A stretch of DNA of 62,927 bases from Lachnoclostridium sp. UBA1308 (GTDB taxonomy: Bacteria > Bacillota > Clostridia > Lachnospirales > Lachnospiraceae), in NCBI GenBank assembly GCA_002307215.1, contig DBTU01000053.1:55948-118874 (forward strand), read 5' to 3'. Positions within the stretch are counted from its first letter, which is position 1. The number at the start of each line of letters is the position of its first letter. The position numbers were made by a program, and so were the translations under genes. The notes below the pieces were generated by a model. It saw only the letters and a program-made list of their open reading frames with translations. It was not told the DNA's origin and made no database searches. Below, piece by piece: positions 45,421 through 54,958 of the stretch.

Positions 45421-45598
45421 ATATTTCCTAGTATTAAGCAAAGTAAACATAGATAAAGTAATTATTTCATGTTCTGTAATAATTTTTCTATAGATGAACA
45501 ACATATAAGTATATTTTGTGAACAGGCTTCTTATGACTTGACTTATAGCACAAAATGATTAAAATTAATAATGAGAATACTATGGAGGGAGCAAACAC

Positions 45599-46696
45599 GT
45601 GAACAGTTCTAAAAAATTAAAAGCAAAGAAAGTAAAGGAAGTAAAGTTTAGCGATAAGCCGATAACCAGCATTTCCAAGCCTTGGCTAATATCCTCTCTT
45701 GTGCTTGTAGTACTGTTGATTGGAGCCTTGTTATTTGATCAACTTTATTCACCGACACTTATGACAATTGATGGGAAGAAGTACAACTTGAGAGATGTCT
45801 CTTATTACGTTTACTCTGTAGAGTCCAGCTATAATAGTTATGGCTCGTATTTGGGGGATGACTTTTGGGATATGACCGCTGATGAAGATACCGGCACGAC
45901 CATGCGGGAACAGTCGAGACAGGATGCTATTAATGAGGTTCTAAAATATGAAATGCTGAATAATGAAGCAAAATCCCAGGGCTATAAACTTACTGACGAT
46001 GAGAAGAAAACCATCAACACGAATGTAGAATCCCTGTTAGCTTCAGACCAAATGACCACAGCTGTCATCAAGAAAAATAATTTTACAAAGTCATATCTCA
46101 CAAAGATAATTAGTAAAATGACTTTGGCAGAGCGTTACAGAGATGATCAAATTGCTAAACTGGATATTGATGATGCCAAAATAAAAGACGGCGTTTCCTT
46201 CGACGATTACAGACAGTATGATATGGAATACATATTCATATCAACCCAGACAACTGACGCAGATGGTAATGATGTTGATATAAGCGATGCAGAGAAAGCT
46301 ACTGCACTTGATAAAATCAATGCTGTCTACGATACAGCAAAAACAGCGTCGGACTGGTCATCAATGGTATCCTCAGAGGATCCGGATCTGACTTATGAAG
46401 AAAGCAGTTTTGTTGTAAATGACTCTACCTTTTCCAAAGATTTCGAAGCAATGATGGAGAAGATGGATAACGGTGATGTTAGCGATGTCTACACAGACAC
46501 AACCGGTTATTATATTGTTCGAATGAAAGATAATAAGGCCACTGAAGCCTATGACGATGCGGTGACAAGCGCAATTTCCGACGCTGAAAACTCCGCCTTC
46601 AATGATCTCTTTGAGAGCACAATCAAGCCTAATCATCCCTATACTTTGAAAAACAAAGCATTGAATAAGCTAAAAATGGGCAGCGTAACACTGTAA
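45599..46696 (+). CDS. Membrane-anchored PrsA/SurA-like foldase with parvulin-type region
   Basis: A 365-residue protein from a GTG start with GGAGGGA upstream. After a basic stretch there is one membrane helix (SSLVLVVLLIGALLFDQL, about 31-48). A SurA-like N-terminal helical region (about 60-190) is followed by a domain whose MEYIFI, ASDWSSMV and VYTDTTGYYIVRM phrases fit a diverged parvulin (PPIC). No lipobox is visible, unlike PrsA. It likely assists folding of exported proteins on the outer face of the membrane. Confidence 0.72.
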   Translation: MNSSKKLKAKKVKEVKFSDKPITSISKPWLISSLVLVVLLIGALLFDQLYSPTLMTIDGKKYNLRDVSYYVYSVESSYNSYGSYLGDDFWDMTADEDTGTTMREQSRQDAINEVLKYEMLNNEAKSQGYKLTDDEKKTINTNVESLLASDQMTTAVIKKNNFTKSYLTKIISKMTLAERYRDDQIAKLDIDDAKIKDGVSFDDYRQYDMEYIFISTQTTDADGNDVDISDAEKATALDKINAVYDTAKTASDWSSMVSSEDPDLTYEESSFVVNDSTFSKDFEAMMEKMDNGDVSDVYTDTTGYYIVRMKDNKATEAYDDAVTSAISDAENSAFNDLFESTIKPNHPYTLKNKALNKLKMGSVTL

Positions 46697-46724
46697 CATA
46701 TTTTGCGATTGATATGAATAAAAT

Positions 46725-46768
46725 TTTCCTTTCTTGAAATAATATAGATGATATTTCAAGAAAGGAGA
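46725..46768 (+). promoter_or_regulatory. Hairpin sequestering a Shine-Dalgarno site
   Basis: Bases 46725-46740 pair with 46753-46768 (16 bp with one G-U pair) around a 12-base loop. The 3' arm contains the whole AAAGGAG ribosome site of the gene at 46774. No T-run follows, so it is not a plain terminator. It would block translation until opened. Confidence 0.6.
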
Positions 46769-46773
46769 TCCAA

Positions 46774-46959
46774 ATGGCAAAGAACAATAATAGTAACTTC
46801 AGAAACAGCTCTTCCGGTAACAGCAAGAACAACTCTTCCGGTAACAGTCAAAATAACTCCATGGGCAGCAGCAAGAATAATGCAGGCGGTTCCATGAAGG
46901 ATACCAATGCACAGGCACCCAGCAAGGGTCCAGCCCGTAGCGGCCCCGGTGGTGAATAA
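46774..46959 (+). CDS. Small Asn/Ser/Gly-rich repeat protein
   Basis: A 61-residue, low-complexity hydrophilic protein with imperfect repeats SSGNSKNN, SSGNSQNN and GSSKNN, then a C-terminus SKGPARSGPGGE. It has an ideal AAAGGAG ribosome site, which is base-paired in the hairpin at 46725-46768. The composition resembles small spore or stress proteins, but no named family is recognised. It is followed by a strong terminator. Confidence 0.65.
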   Translation: MAKNNNSNFRNSSSGNSKNNSSGNSQNNSMGSSKNNAGGSMKDTNAQAPSKGPARSGPGGE

Positions 46960-46965
46960 ACTATA

Positions 46966-47010
46966 AAATAAGGCTTCAACAAGTCTATCTAACTTGCTGA
47001 AGCCTTATTT
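46966..47010 (+). terminator. Rho-independent terminator
   Basis: AAATAAGGCTTCA (46966-46978) pairs with TGAAGCCTTATTT (46998-47010), and an inner AAGT/ACTT extends the stem. TTTT follows. Confidence 0.88.
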
Positions 47011-47070
47011 TGTTATTGTTAAATTATGTATTTAGCAGTAATATTAGTTATAGAAAGAAGGCGAGTCATT

Positions 47071-47580
47071 ATGAATTTAGGTAAAGAAATAAATCAGGCC
47101 ACAAAAACAACCTTGGTATTTGCAGTTATTACCGGTATATTTACTTTACTTCAAAAACTTAGTGCTCTTGTACTCATTGGTGAAAGCAACGCAAGTTTCA
47201 AAGTCAGTATGGAACACTTCGTAAAGGTCAACCTGTTATGGTTTATTGCCGTTGTATTAATAATCTTAGGTCTTTATATCTTCATAAAGAAAACCGACGG
47301 CATATTTAATCTGACTTTCCTACATAATCCAACAATTCGTTTAACAGTCGGTCTATTAATATTATTTGAAGGAATTATTAATTTATCAAATAAAATCCCT
47401 GTACTTATATTGAATATCCAAACATTTCGTCATGCAACATCATTGTTGGGAGATGACAAAGATAAAATAATGAGCGGCTTTTTAACTTCAGATTCCATAC
47501 CAATAGTAACAAATCTATTACTAACATTATTAGGCTTATATTTTGTATTAAATCGAAAAAAGATGATAGAACAACCATAG
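47071..47580 (+). CDS. Membrane protein of unknown function (four TM)
   Basis: A 169-residue protein starting MNLGKEINQA, with GAAGGCGAG upstream. Four hydrophobic segments are visible at about 16-36, 55-76, 90-108 and 143-160. No motif identifies a family. It is bounded by a terminator upstream and a convergent DUF3298 gene downstream. Confidence 0.7.
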   Translation: MNLGKEINQATKTTLVFAVITGIFTLLQKLSALVLIGESNASFKVSMEHFVKVNLLWFIAVVLIILGLYIFIKKTDGIFNLTFLHNPTIRLTVGLLILFEGIINLSNKIPVLILNIQTFRHATSLLGDDKDKIMSGFLTSDSIPIVTNLLLTLLGLYFVLNRKKMIEQP

Positions 47581-47590
47581 AGTATATTCT

Positions 47591-48274
47591 TTAGCACTTG
47601 GGTTGCAATGCCCCACCAGGGCCAAATGGTATGACAAAGGTTAGTATTCCTGCCGCATAGGGTGCAATATCATACTGTTGAAAGTAGATAACAAGCCCTT
47701 CCTTGGACAAATAAAAATTACTTGGCTTGAATGTGCTTTCGACCAGCTGGTCATATTTATCAAAAAACATGGCATTTCCGCCTGTCATTTGTTCATCAAT
47801 TTGTTGAATAATACTTTCCGTTACAAATTCTTTCACATCATTTCGATTTGGGAAGAAATCGGACAGTTCCATTCTTCTGCTCTTTTGCAAATCCCAAGTA
47901 TCAGAGGAACGGACCGTTAGGCCATGTGCTCCACCCGTATATTCATACTGATCAAAATACAGACTGAGTGCGCAGTTTTGGTTATAGGTAACTTCAAATG
48001 TCACATAGGCTTCAAATTGATGAATCGGATATTGATTAGCCACCGAATACTCATATTCCACCATTGCCATCTGATACAGATTCATTACATTGGACTTCTC
48101 ATACATCACTGCCTTTGTATGATATAAGGTGTTCAACTTATGTGCCAGTGTATTGTATGTCTGGGAAACAAATTTGGGATATTTTATTGTATATTTTAAG
48201 ATTAAGTGGTTTTTATAGTACATATCCTGCTGTATCATTTTCTCCCGTACAATCATCTGATATCCATCCAGCAT
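47591..48274 (-). CDS. DUF3298/DUF4163 (RsiV/PdaC C-terminal-like) protein
   Basis: A 227-residue protein. The hallmark YTGGAHGLTVRSSDTWDL (about 112-129) followed by LSDFFPN and a C-terminal FVIPFGPGGAL matches the DUF3298 domain, found in RsiV and in PdaC. No signal peptide or membrane helix is present, unusual for the group, so it may be cytoplasmic or start further upstream. Function unknown. Confidence 0.8.
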   Translation of the reverse strand: MLDGYQMIVREKMIQQDMYYKNHLILKYTIKYPKFVSQTYNTLAHKLNTLYHTKAVMYEKSNVMNLYQMAMVEYEYSVANQYPIHQFEAYVTFEVTYNQNCALSLYFDQYEYTGGAHGLTVRSSDTWDLQKSRRMELSDFFPNRNDVKEFVTESIIQQIDEQMTGGNAMFFDKYDQLVESTFKPSNFYLSKEGLVIYFQQYDIAPYAAGILTFVIPFGPGGALQPKC

Positions 48275-48403
48275 TCAAACTGCCCTCCCATCAATCGTTA
48301 AAAGCATCTCCTAGCACATCATATGCCCTAATAATCGATGATATTCTTGTCTGATTTAAATTACATTATGTAATCACTGCCTCCTGGCTTTCATCCCCTA
48401 ACA

Positions 48404-48452
48404 GAAATATCCCCGTGCTTCGGATTAAGCATCCGATGTACGGGGATATTTC
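48404..48452 (-). terminator. nif operon terminator
   Basis: GAAATATCCCCGT and ACGGGGATATTTC pair, with an inner CGGAT/ATCCG stem. It lies about 60 bases beyond the last nif gene, in the direction of transcription. Confidence 0.8.
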
Positions 48453-48515
48453 CTTTGGAAGAGTGAATAGATACAATTTATGAAAAGTTTAGGTACAAGC
48501 GAATGATTTTAGAAG

Positions 48516-49322
48516 CTACATGGCTCCTTTCAGCTCGGTATAAACCTGCTGCTCAACATGGCGAATCTGTTTATAACTCATGGCAAATTGAAATACCGAA
48601 TCGCAAGCGTGTACAAAATCATACAGGTTACAGTTACCGGTTCTTTCTCCGATTCCAAACAAGGTACAATCAATCAGCTCAGCTCCTGCTCTTGCTCCAA
48701 CGATTGAATTCGCTACAGCCATCCCGAGGTCGTTATGGACATGCATCTCGATACGGATGTCTGTATTCGCTTTTATCGTCTCGACAAGCTCCTTGGTGCG
48801 CTTTGGCGTCAGTACTCCCACCGTATCGGCGACACGGATAGTATCTACTCCGGCAATCCTCAGTTCCTTGATGATACTTAGCAAAAAACCAATATCTGAT
48901 CTTGAGGAGTCCTCTAATCCGACTGTGACCTCAATACCATTACTTTTGGCTATATCCACACATTCCAGTATACTTTTGATGACCCAGACCTTGTTCTTTT
49001 TCAATTTACTGTATATCTGAATATAGGATACCGGCGTACCGATATGTATTATATCCGGTTTGCATCGGATGGATTTTTGTACATCCATAATATTCATCCG
49101 ACTCCATACCGAAATTTTTGCATTTTGTTTGTTTTCAATTATCCTGGAGATCCCCTCTTCTTCCGAAGCACTCAAAACTGGGGTTCCCGCCTCAATTTCA
49201 TATACTCCGAGTTCATCGAGTAAAGCTGCAATTTTCACCTTATCTTCAATCTGAAGTGCTATCCCCGGGCTTTGCTCTCCGTCTCTTAAGGTGGTATCAA
49301 CGATGTATTTGGTCTCCTTCAT
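48516..49322 (-). CDS. nifV: Homocitrate synthase, NifV alpha-type subunit (catalytic N-terminal half)
   Basis: A 268-residue TIM-barrel protein with the HMGL-family motif DTTLRDGEQSPG (about 9-20) and metal-binding HVHNDLG, then FGIGERTGNC. It lacks the C-terminal regulatory half of full-length NifV. That half is in the preceding gene, as in the split nifV-omega/alpha of Clostridium pasteurianum. Together they condense acetyl-CoA with 2-oxoglutarate to homocitrate, the organic ligand of FeMo-cofactor. The start overlaps nifV-omega by 26 bases, with GGGAGG upstream. Confidence 0.9.
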   Translation of the reverse strand: MKETKYIVDTTLRDGEQSPGIALQIEDKVKIAALLDELGVYEIEAGTPVLSASEEEGISRIIENKQNAKISVWSRMNIMDVQKSIRCKPDIIHIGTPVSYIQIYSKLKKNKVWVIKSILECVDIAKSNGIEVTVGLEDSSRSDIGFLLSIIKELRIAGVDTIRVADTVGVLTPKRTKELVETIKANTDIRIEMHVHNDLGMAVANSIVGARAGAELIDCTLFGIGERTGNCNLYDFVHACDSVFQFAMSYKQIRHVEQQVYTELKGAM

Positions 49323-50316
49323 TGTCAGTGACCTCCCTTACCAGATTGATAAACTCCTCATCACACAGACTCTTTCTGTTCTCTGTACAAATGTCCTTTA
49401 TATGATTTAATAATTTTTCAACAATTTCATTTTCAAGCTCCGGAAGTCCCAATTCCTCCAGTTTAAGCCTCACTGCTCTTGTACCTGAGTGTTTCCCAAC
49501 TACTAATACAGTCTTTCCTCCAACTAGACAGGGATCATACGCTTCATACGTAGCCGGATTTTTATTAATTCCGTCCGCATGGATACCTGCCTCAACCATA
49601 AAAATATTTTTTCCGATGATTGGTTTTTTATTACTAACGATTTTTCCGGTTATCTTTTCATACAAATTTGTCATTTCCGGCAACATGGTAAGGTCACGGT
49701 TTGGTTTATACCTTACCGCCAAACGAAGTGCCATTAGCACCTCTTCTGTTGCCGCATTATTTTTACAACCCGTGAAGCTGGTTGTAATATTACTTCCAAA
49801 ATCCGTTGCCCATTGCATTGCTATTGCACTTGCACAACCAAAGGTATTCTCCGGATTTAGAATAATTGTACTGCGGGGTAGAAAATTAATGATTTCGTTA
49901 AAGTACTTTTCATAAGATTCATGACACATAATATCATCCAAACCTACGATGCGAATTTCCTTACAGCTTCGAAGAGCTCTCAGCTTTACAATTTCTCTTG
50001 AGTCATTCATCTGAAGTTCAAAGATTCGATTCTCATCATGAACCTCTTGATGGCATACATAGCGGTAGAATCCCGGATAGGAAAGAATCTCATCTGCAAA
50101 TTCAATATCCAGGATATACTTTCTGTCGTCCCTTAACTTTGCCATTCTTTCATATGCCTTGACTGATAATTCTACCGCATCCACGCCTATCGTAAATAAA
50201 TATTCGCTGAAAGCATACAGATCTTCCTTGGATGGCAGATTATAATCAAATGAAGTTAGTGTATTGTCTATTAATCGAATAATACTACCACCGCTCCTTT
50301 CACCGTCAAATCCCAA
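49297..50316 (-). CDS. nifV: Homocitrate synthase, NifV omega-type subunit (degenerate barrel plus C-terminal half)
   Basis: A 339-residue protein. Its N-terminal part keeps an outline of the barrel but has NTLTSFDY where catalytic NifV has DTTLRDGE, so it is probably inactive. The C-terminal part (VEAGIHADGINKNPATYEAYDPCLVG, then VVGKHSGTRAVRLKL) is the family C-terminal module. It likely pairs with the alpha subunit. The start is unclear: a TTG at 50316 has no strong ribosome site, and AAAGGAG lies inside the frame without an in-frame ATG, GTG or TTG after it. Confidence 0.88.
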   Translation of the reverse strand: MGFDGERSGGSIIRLIDNTLTSFDYNLPSKEDLYAFSEYLFTIGVDAVELSVKAYERMAKLRDDRKYILDIEFADEILSYPGFYRYVCHQEVHDENRIFELQMNDSREIVKLRALRSCKEIRIVGLDDIMCHESYEKYFNEIINFLPRSTIILNPENTFGCASAIAMQWATDFGSNITTSFTGCKNNAATEEVLMALRLAVRYKPNRDLTMLPEMTNLYEKITGKIVSNKKPIIGKNIFMVEAGIHADGINKNPATYEAYDPCLVGGKTVLVVGKHSGTRAVRLKLEELGLPELENEIVEKLLNHIKDICTENRKSLCDEEFINLVREVTDNEGDQIHR

Positions 50317-50345
50317 ACCCTATAATCGACCTGTCAGAAACAAAA

Positions 50346-50654
50346 TTAAATCATTAATTCTTTTACCGGAGTGCCACCCATAATATGTTCTTCCACGATT
50401 TTTTCAATATCATCTTCGGACAAATTCCCGTACCAGATACCTTCCGGATACACTACGGCTATCGGTCCCTTGTCACAAATACCAAAGCAACCTGTATTGG
50501 TAATCATAACATCGCCGGATAAATCGTTATCCTCAATCGCCTCCATAAATTTCTGAACAATATCCACCGAACCCTTGGAGAAACAGAAGCCCTTCTGCTG
50601 TCCGTTTATTCTGCAGCTGGTGCAAACAAAAATGTGATGCTTTAAACTAATCAT
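50346..50654 (-). CDS. 2Fe-2S thioredoxin-like ferredoxin (nif-associated)
   Basis: A 102-residue protein beginning MISLKHHIFVCTSC. Cysteine pattern VCTSCRINGQQKGFC and GCFGICDKGP matches the clostridial 2Fe-2S ferredoxin long known from C. pasteurianum, which interacts with the MoFe protein. It lies between nifN-B and nifV. It may supply electrons or serve in nitrogenase assembly or protection. GGGAGG precedes the ATG. Confidence 0.9.
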   Translation of the reverse strand: MISLKHHIFVCTSCRINGQQKGFCFSKGSVDIVQKFMEAIEDNDLSGDVMITNTGCFGICDKGPIAVVYPEGIWYGNLSEDDIEKIVEEHIMGGTPVKELMI

Positions 50655-50726
50655 AACAACCTCCCTTTACCGCCACCGCGGCATAATAAATATTAAAAGA
50701 CACTTACGTGTAACTTTTCAAAAGTT

Positions 50727-53492
50727 TTATTCAGCTGTCAGCTTTTCGGCTGCCATTTTTACAGAATCTTCGATTCTGTCATATGTAATAAAGGTTAAAA
50801 TTCCCTTATCTCTTAATTTTTGTTTCGGCACATCACCAATTCTCATAGCTACCACCACATTGCAATCCGAAATCGTACTGATAATCTGATCCATCCGATT
50901 ATCACTTTCACCACAATCATCCGGACCTTTGCAATACTGACCGACAGGTCTCTTTTCTTTAAAGACAGCATTTCCGTTCGTATATTCGTAGATATAAAAT
51001 TCTGTCGCATGTCCAAAATGCTGATCCACAATCATTCCGCTCTTCGTCGCAACCGCAACCTGAATTCCTGCGCTGTTACCTACAACACCGTCAGTAATTT
51101 CTGTAGAATTGATGTCTATTTTGCCCTCTGTGGATTTCTCGTTTATATTATTATCTTCAGCGATTGGTTCCTCTTTATGACAGGCATTGAATTCGATGGA
51201 TATGTCATTGTCGAGAGTTCCGATTGCATCTGCTCTGCATTGTCTGCAGTGATACATCTGCTTCATGGTTTCTCCACATTTCTTTCGCATCTCCATAATC
51301 TCGATATTACTTACCAGCGGTAGATTTTCGAACACACTGCCGGAAACCGGAATGAGTTGCATAATATTGGTGATTGTACCGCCCAATGCCTTAACTTTGG
51401 CAACTACCTCCGGGATATGATACTCGTTAATTCCCTTCAGCATTACAATATTAACTTTGCAAATAATTCCTCTTGAAGTAAGCATTTTAATTCCTGCCAG
51501 CTGATTAGCCATCAATATAGCTGCTGCCGCTTCACCATAATATTTTATGCCCATATAGTCAACATATTTATAAATTTGTGCACCAATTTTCGGATCTATA
51601 GAGTTCATAGTAACTGTGACATGGGATACTCCCAGTTCAATTAATTCTTCCGCATACTGCGGAAGCATCAGTCCGTTGGTGGACAGACAGAAGGTCACAT
51701 CCGGGTCGTACTCCTTAATCTGTCGAAGCGTTTGTTTTGTCTCCTCGAAATTAGCCAATGCATCTCCGGGACCTGCAATACCCACGACAGAGAGATTGGA
51801 AACCTTTTCCTTAACCTCCTTGTATTTTGCAAAAGCCTCCTCAGGATTTAATACCTTGGTCGTCACTCCCGGTCTGCTTTCATTGGGACAGTCAAATTTT
51901 CTTAAACAGTAATTACAACTGATATTGCATTTTGGGGCAATCGGAAGATGCATTCTTGCATATTGATGTGCCCCGCAATTATAGCAGGGATGCGTCGCCG
52001 TCTTCTCTTCCATAGTTTTTCCCGACTTTTCCTGATTCATAGACACTGGCACCTCCTCTGTGCGATTCAAATTATCTATAATACTATTAGCTGATATCTC
52101 TTCTTTCATAACTTTCTCACCCTTGTAATATTTCAGGTAAAGCTCATCTCGAAACCCTGTTTCTTTCCGGCTGAGCATTTCATTGGAAATATCATCAAGA
52201 TAGGTTAGGGACCCTTCATAACCAAGGGTTCGAAATCGCTGTCCGCCTACTCTGTCATGAATCGGAAAGCTACGACGTACCAGTGGAAGGTTTAGCTTTT
52301 CAGCAATTCTTCTACCATCGGAATTGCCGATCAAAAGATTCACTTGAAGTTCTCTTGACAGTTCTTCCACGGTCTGAAAATCTATTTCATCAAGGATTTC
52401 ATACCGTTCGATATAGTAAGCATCTGCAACTGTTTGTATCTCCTCTGTTAACATTTTCTTTAAGTCAGGACACTTGGTTCCGGTCGCTGCAATCATAGGC
52501 ATGATACCGTTTTCCACACACATCCTGACTGTACTGAATACAAAATCCGGTTCGCCGTAAATAGCCGCTCTTGCTTCTCCGTTATATTTGTGACCGTCTA
52601 TCATGGCATCTAAAAATCTTGATCGTTGCTTTGCTGTCTTATCCGGTATCTTATGCGCCGATATCTCTGATAGTATTTTAAGCAGTTCGTCGTTATCTCT
52701 GAGACCTACCGGCAGATTACATCGTTTAAAAGGTATACCATAAGTCTCATATAGATACTGTGCAACGGATTTTGAATCGTTTACAAAGGTGGAGATTTCT
52801 AATGTAACTCTTGCTCCTGCCATTTTCTTGATATCCGAAAGACTGGTCCCATGCTGGGGAAGCTTATGATATTCTTCTTCGTGACCTCCATCGAGATTCT
52901 CTGAAAGATCGGGCAACAGTATATAATCCAGCCCAAAGCTTTCCAACAGTTCCTTTAAGTATCTGGTATCTGCCGGTGAAAGCTGGCTGGTGACCACATT
53001 GATCTTTTCATTTCGGACTGTCTCCATCGGAGTTAATTTAACAATCTGATACAGAGTAGTCATGAAACCCTCGAACTGTGTTCCGGCATAGCCTGCCGTA
53101 GAGGCATTGATGATGGTAACATGACTGTACTGCGGATATTCTTCATAGAATTTATCAATAATTCGTTTGACATCTTCCCCGATTGTCTCTGCCAGACAGG
53201 TTGTTGCAACCCCGATAACCTCCGGATCATATACCTTAATCAGATTTACTAAACCCTGAATCAGGTTCTTCTCACCACCGTACACTGTTCCTTCCTCTGT
53301 CAGAGAGGAGGAAGCGATATCGACGGGTTCATTATAGTGTGTTGCCATGTGCCTTCTGATATAGGTACTGCAGCCCTGGGAACCATGAAGAATGGAGATA
53401 CATTTCTTTATTCCATAGAATGCTGTCATTGCGCCCATCGGCATACACATTTTACAGGGATTTACCGTAAGGTTTGTTAAGGTTCCTCTCAT
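50727..53492 (-). CDS. nifN-B: NifN-NifB fusion: FeMo-cofactor scaffold and radical-SAM NifB
   Basis: A 921-residue fusion. Residues ~1-440 are NifN, with LTVNPCKMCMPMGAMTAFYG and a TTCLAETIGED motif. A linker of about 40 residues leads to NifB (~490-760) with its radical-SAM motif CNISCNYC and the GIAGPGDAL signature. A NifX-like C-terminal domain follows (about 800-915, VAVATKSGMIVDQHFGHA). NifB makes the FeMo-co precursor and NifEN matures it, so fusion would pass the product directly. GGAGG five bases before 53492 selects the start. The start codon lies 19 bases past the nifE stop. Confidence 0.93.
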   Translation of the reverse strand: MRGTLTNLTVNPCKMCMPMGAMTAFYGIKKCISILHGSQGCSTYIRRHMATHYNEPVDIASSSLTEEGTVYGGEKNLIQGLVNLIKVYDPEVIGVATTCLAETIGEDVKRIIDKFYEEYPQYSHVTIINASTAGYAGTQFEGFMTTLYQIVKLTPMETVRNEKINVVTSQLSPADTRYLKELLESFGLDYILLPDLSENLDGGHEEEYHKLPQHGTSLSDIKKMAGARVTLEISTFVNDSKSVAQYLYETYGIPFKRCNLPVGLRDNDELLKILSEISAHKIPDKTAKQRSRFLDAMIDGHKYNGEARAAIYGEPDFVFSTVRMCVENGIMPMIAATGTKCPDLKKMLTEEIQTVADAYYIERYEILDEIDFQTVEELSRELQVNLLIGNSDGRRIAEKLNLPLVRRSFPIHDRVGGQRFRTLGYEGSLTYLDDISNEMLSRKETGFRDELYLKYYKGEKVMKEEISANSIIDNLNRTEEVPVSMNQEKSGKTMEEKTATHPCYNCGAHQYARMHLPIAPKCNISCNYCLRKFDCPNESRPGVTTKVLNPEEAFAKYKEVKEKVSNLSVVGIAGPGDALANFEETKQTLRQIKEYDPDVTFCLSTNGLMLPQYAEELIELGVSHVTVTMNSIDPKIGAQIYKYVDYMGIKYYGEAAAAILMANQLAGIKMLTSRGIICKVNIVMLKGINEYHIPEVVAKVKALGGTITNIMQLIPVSGSVFENLPLVSNIEIMEMRKKCGETMKQMYHCRQCRADAIGTLDNDISIEFNACHKEEPIAEDNNINEKSTEGKIDINSTEITDGVVGNSAGIQVAVATKSGMIVDQHFGHATEFYIYEYTNGNAVFKEKRPVGQYCKGPDDCGESDNRMDQIISTISDCNVVVAMRIGDVPKQKLRDKGILTFITYDRIEDSVKMAAEKLTAE

Positions 53493-53511
53493 ACAAGCCT
53501 CCAATCTGCCG

Positions 53512-54885
53512 TCAGACGGCGTTCTTTATATGCTTCCACACCGGGTTATTCATGCTTAAGTTGATTTCCTTCGTAAAATTTACAACTCCGTCAAAGCCGC
53601 ATAACGGATGCTTCCTTTCATGATTGTGGTCGCAGAAGGCAATCCCTAATTTATAGGCAAGCGGTCTTTCCTTTACTCCACCGACTAAAATATCTGCCCC
53701 TTTTTCCTTCATGAACCGCTCAAGCTCAGCGGGATTGGCATCATCCAGAATTATTGTATCTTTATTTACAATGCTTTCAATAATTTCATAATCATCTTTT
53801 TTACCGGTCTGGGTACCGACAACTACGGTATCCATTCCCAGTGATTTAAACTGACGGATTAGGGAAATTGCTTTGAATCCGCCCCCTACATAAATGGCTG
53901 CTTTTTTACCTTCCAGATTCTTGCGATAGATTGATAAAAAGTCCTGCAACCTTGCTTTTTCTGTCTCACCAAAGGCAATCGCCTTCTTCTTGGCCTCCTC
54001 ATCCTTAAGTGCCTCCGCAATTCGGATCAAAGAATTTATCGTATCTTCGATTCCATAAAAGCTGATTTTAATATAAGGAATACCCATCTCTTCCTCCATA
54101 CGGCTGGCAAGATAGGTACTGGAGCCGGCACACTGCACGACATTAAGCATAGCCGAGGGTGCCTTAATTAATGTTTCATAGTTTGAATCTCCTGTGATCG
54201 TTGAAACCACAGATATCCCAATTTTGTTTAAATAATCTTTTACAATCCATATCTCGCCTGCTAGGTTAAAATCTCCAAGGATATTAATACCTTTTCCTTT
54301 TACCTCTTGCTTGTGTGGAAGCAAAAGCTCCATGAGCGCATTACAAGCCATTTTATATCCGACGGACTTGTTTCCCGAAAATCCGGGGGACTTCACCGCC
54401 AACACACGGATTCCATATTTTTCCGACATCGTTCTACAGACTGCAGCTACGTCATCTCCTATAACGCCGACAATACAAGTGGCATAGACAAATATCAGCT
54501 TCGGATGGTGCTTTTCTATTACTTCTTCAATTGCATTCGTCAGCCTCTTTTCGCCTCCGAAGATGATATCCTGTTCCTGTAAATCTGTTGAAAAGCTATT
54601 ACGGTACAAATCGTCACCACTACTTAAGCTTCCTCTGATATCCCAGGTATAACTGGCACATCCGATTGGACCGTGTACAATATGAAAGGCATCTGTTATC
54701 GGATTAAGAACAACTCTTGCGCCACAATAAACACATGCTCTCTGACTTACAGCACCTGATACACTGTTACCGTCACATTGTAACCCATTGCCACTGCAGC
54801 CGTCCTGTTTCTGTAAGATCGAATCTTTTCTGGCTTCCAGTACTTCTGCTGAATTGTTATTCGTTGATTCCCTTACATTCTCCAT
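53512..54885 (-). CDS. nifE: NifE, FeMo-cofactor biosynthesis scaffold
   Basis: About 457 residues. The NifE hallmark RACVYCGARVVLNPITDAFHIVHGPIGCASYTWD includes the conserved cysteines, and the later GVIGDDV motif fits. With NifN it forms the scaffold on which the NifB product is converted to FeMo-co. The ATG at 54885 is favoured because the GTG further upstream lies directly beside AAAGGAA. A structured 140-nt element separates it from nifK. Confidence 0.93.
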   Translation of the reverse strand: MENVRESTNNNSAEVLEARKDSILQKQDGCSGNGLQCDGNSVSGAVSQRACVYCGARVVLNPITDAFHIVHGPIGCASYTWDIRGSLSSGDDLYRNSFSTDLQEQDIIFGGEKRLTNAIEEVIEKHHPKLIFVYATCIVGVIGDDVAAVCRTMSEKYGIRVLAVKSPGFSGNKSVGYKMACNALMELLLPHKQEVKGKGINILGDFNLAGEIWIVKDYLNKIGISVVSTITGDSNYETLIKAPSAMLNVVQCAGSSTYLASRMEEEMGIPYIKISFYGIEDTINSLIRIAEALKDEEAKKKAIAFGETEKARLQDFLSIYRKNLEGKKAAIYVGGGFKAISLIRQFKSLGMDTVVVGTQTGKKDDYEIIESIVNKDTIILDDANPAELERFMKEKGADILVGGVKERPLAYKLGIAFCDHNHERKHPLCGFDGVVNFTKEINLSMNNPVWKHIKNAV

Positions 54886-54958
54886 ACGATGCACTTCCTT
54901 TCTTTCAATTTACAACACCCCTAAAATCATCAGACGATACCACATTTGTCTTTTGTCC

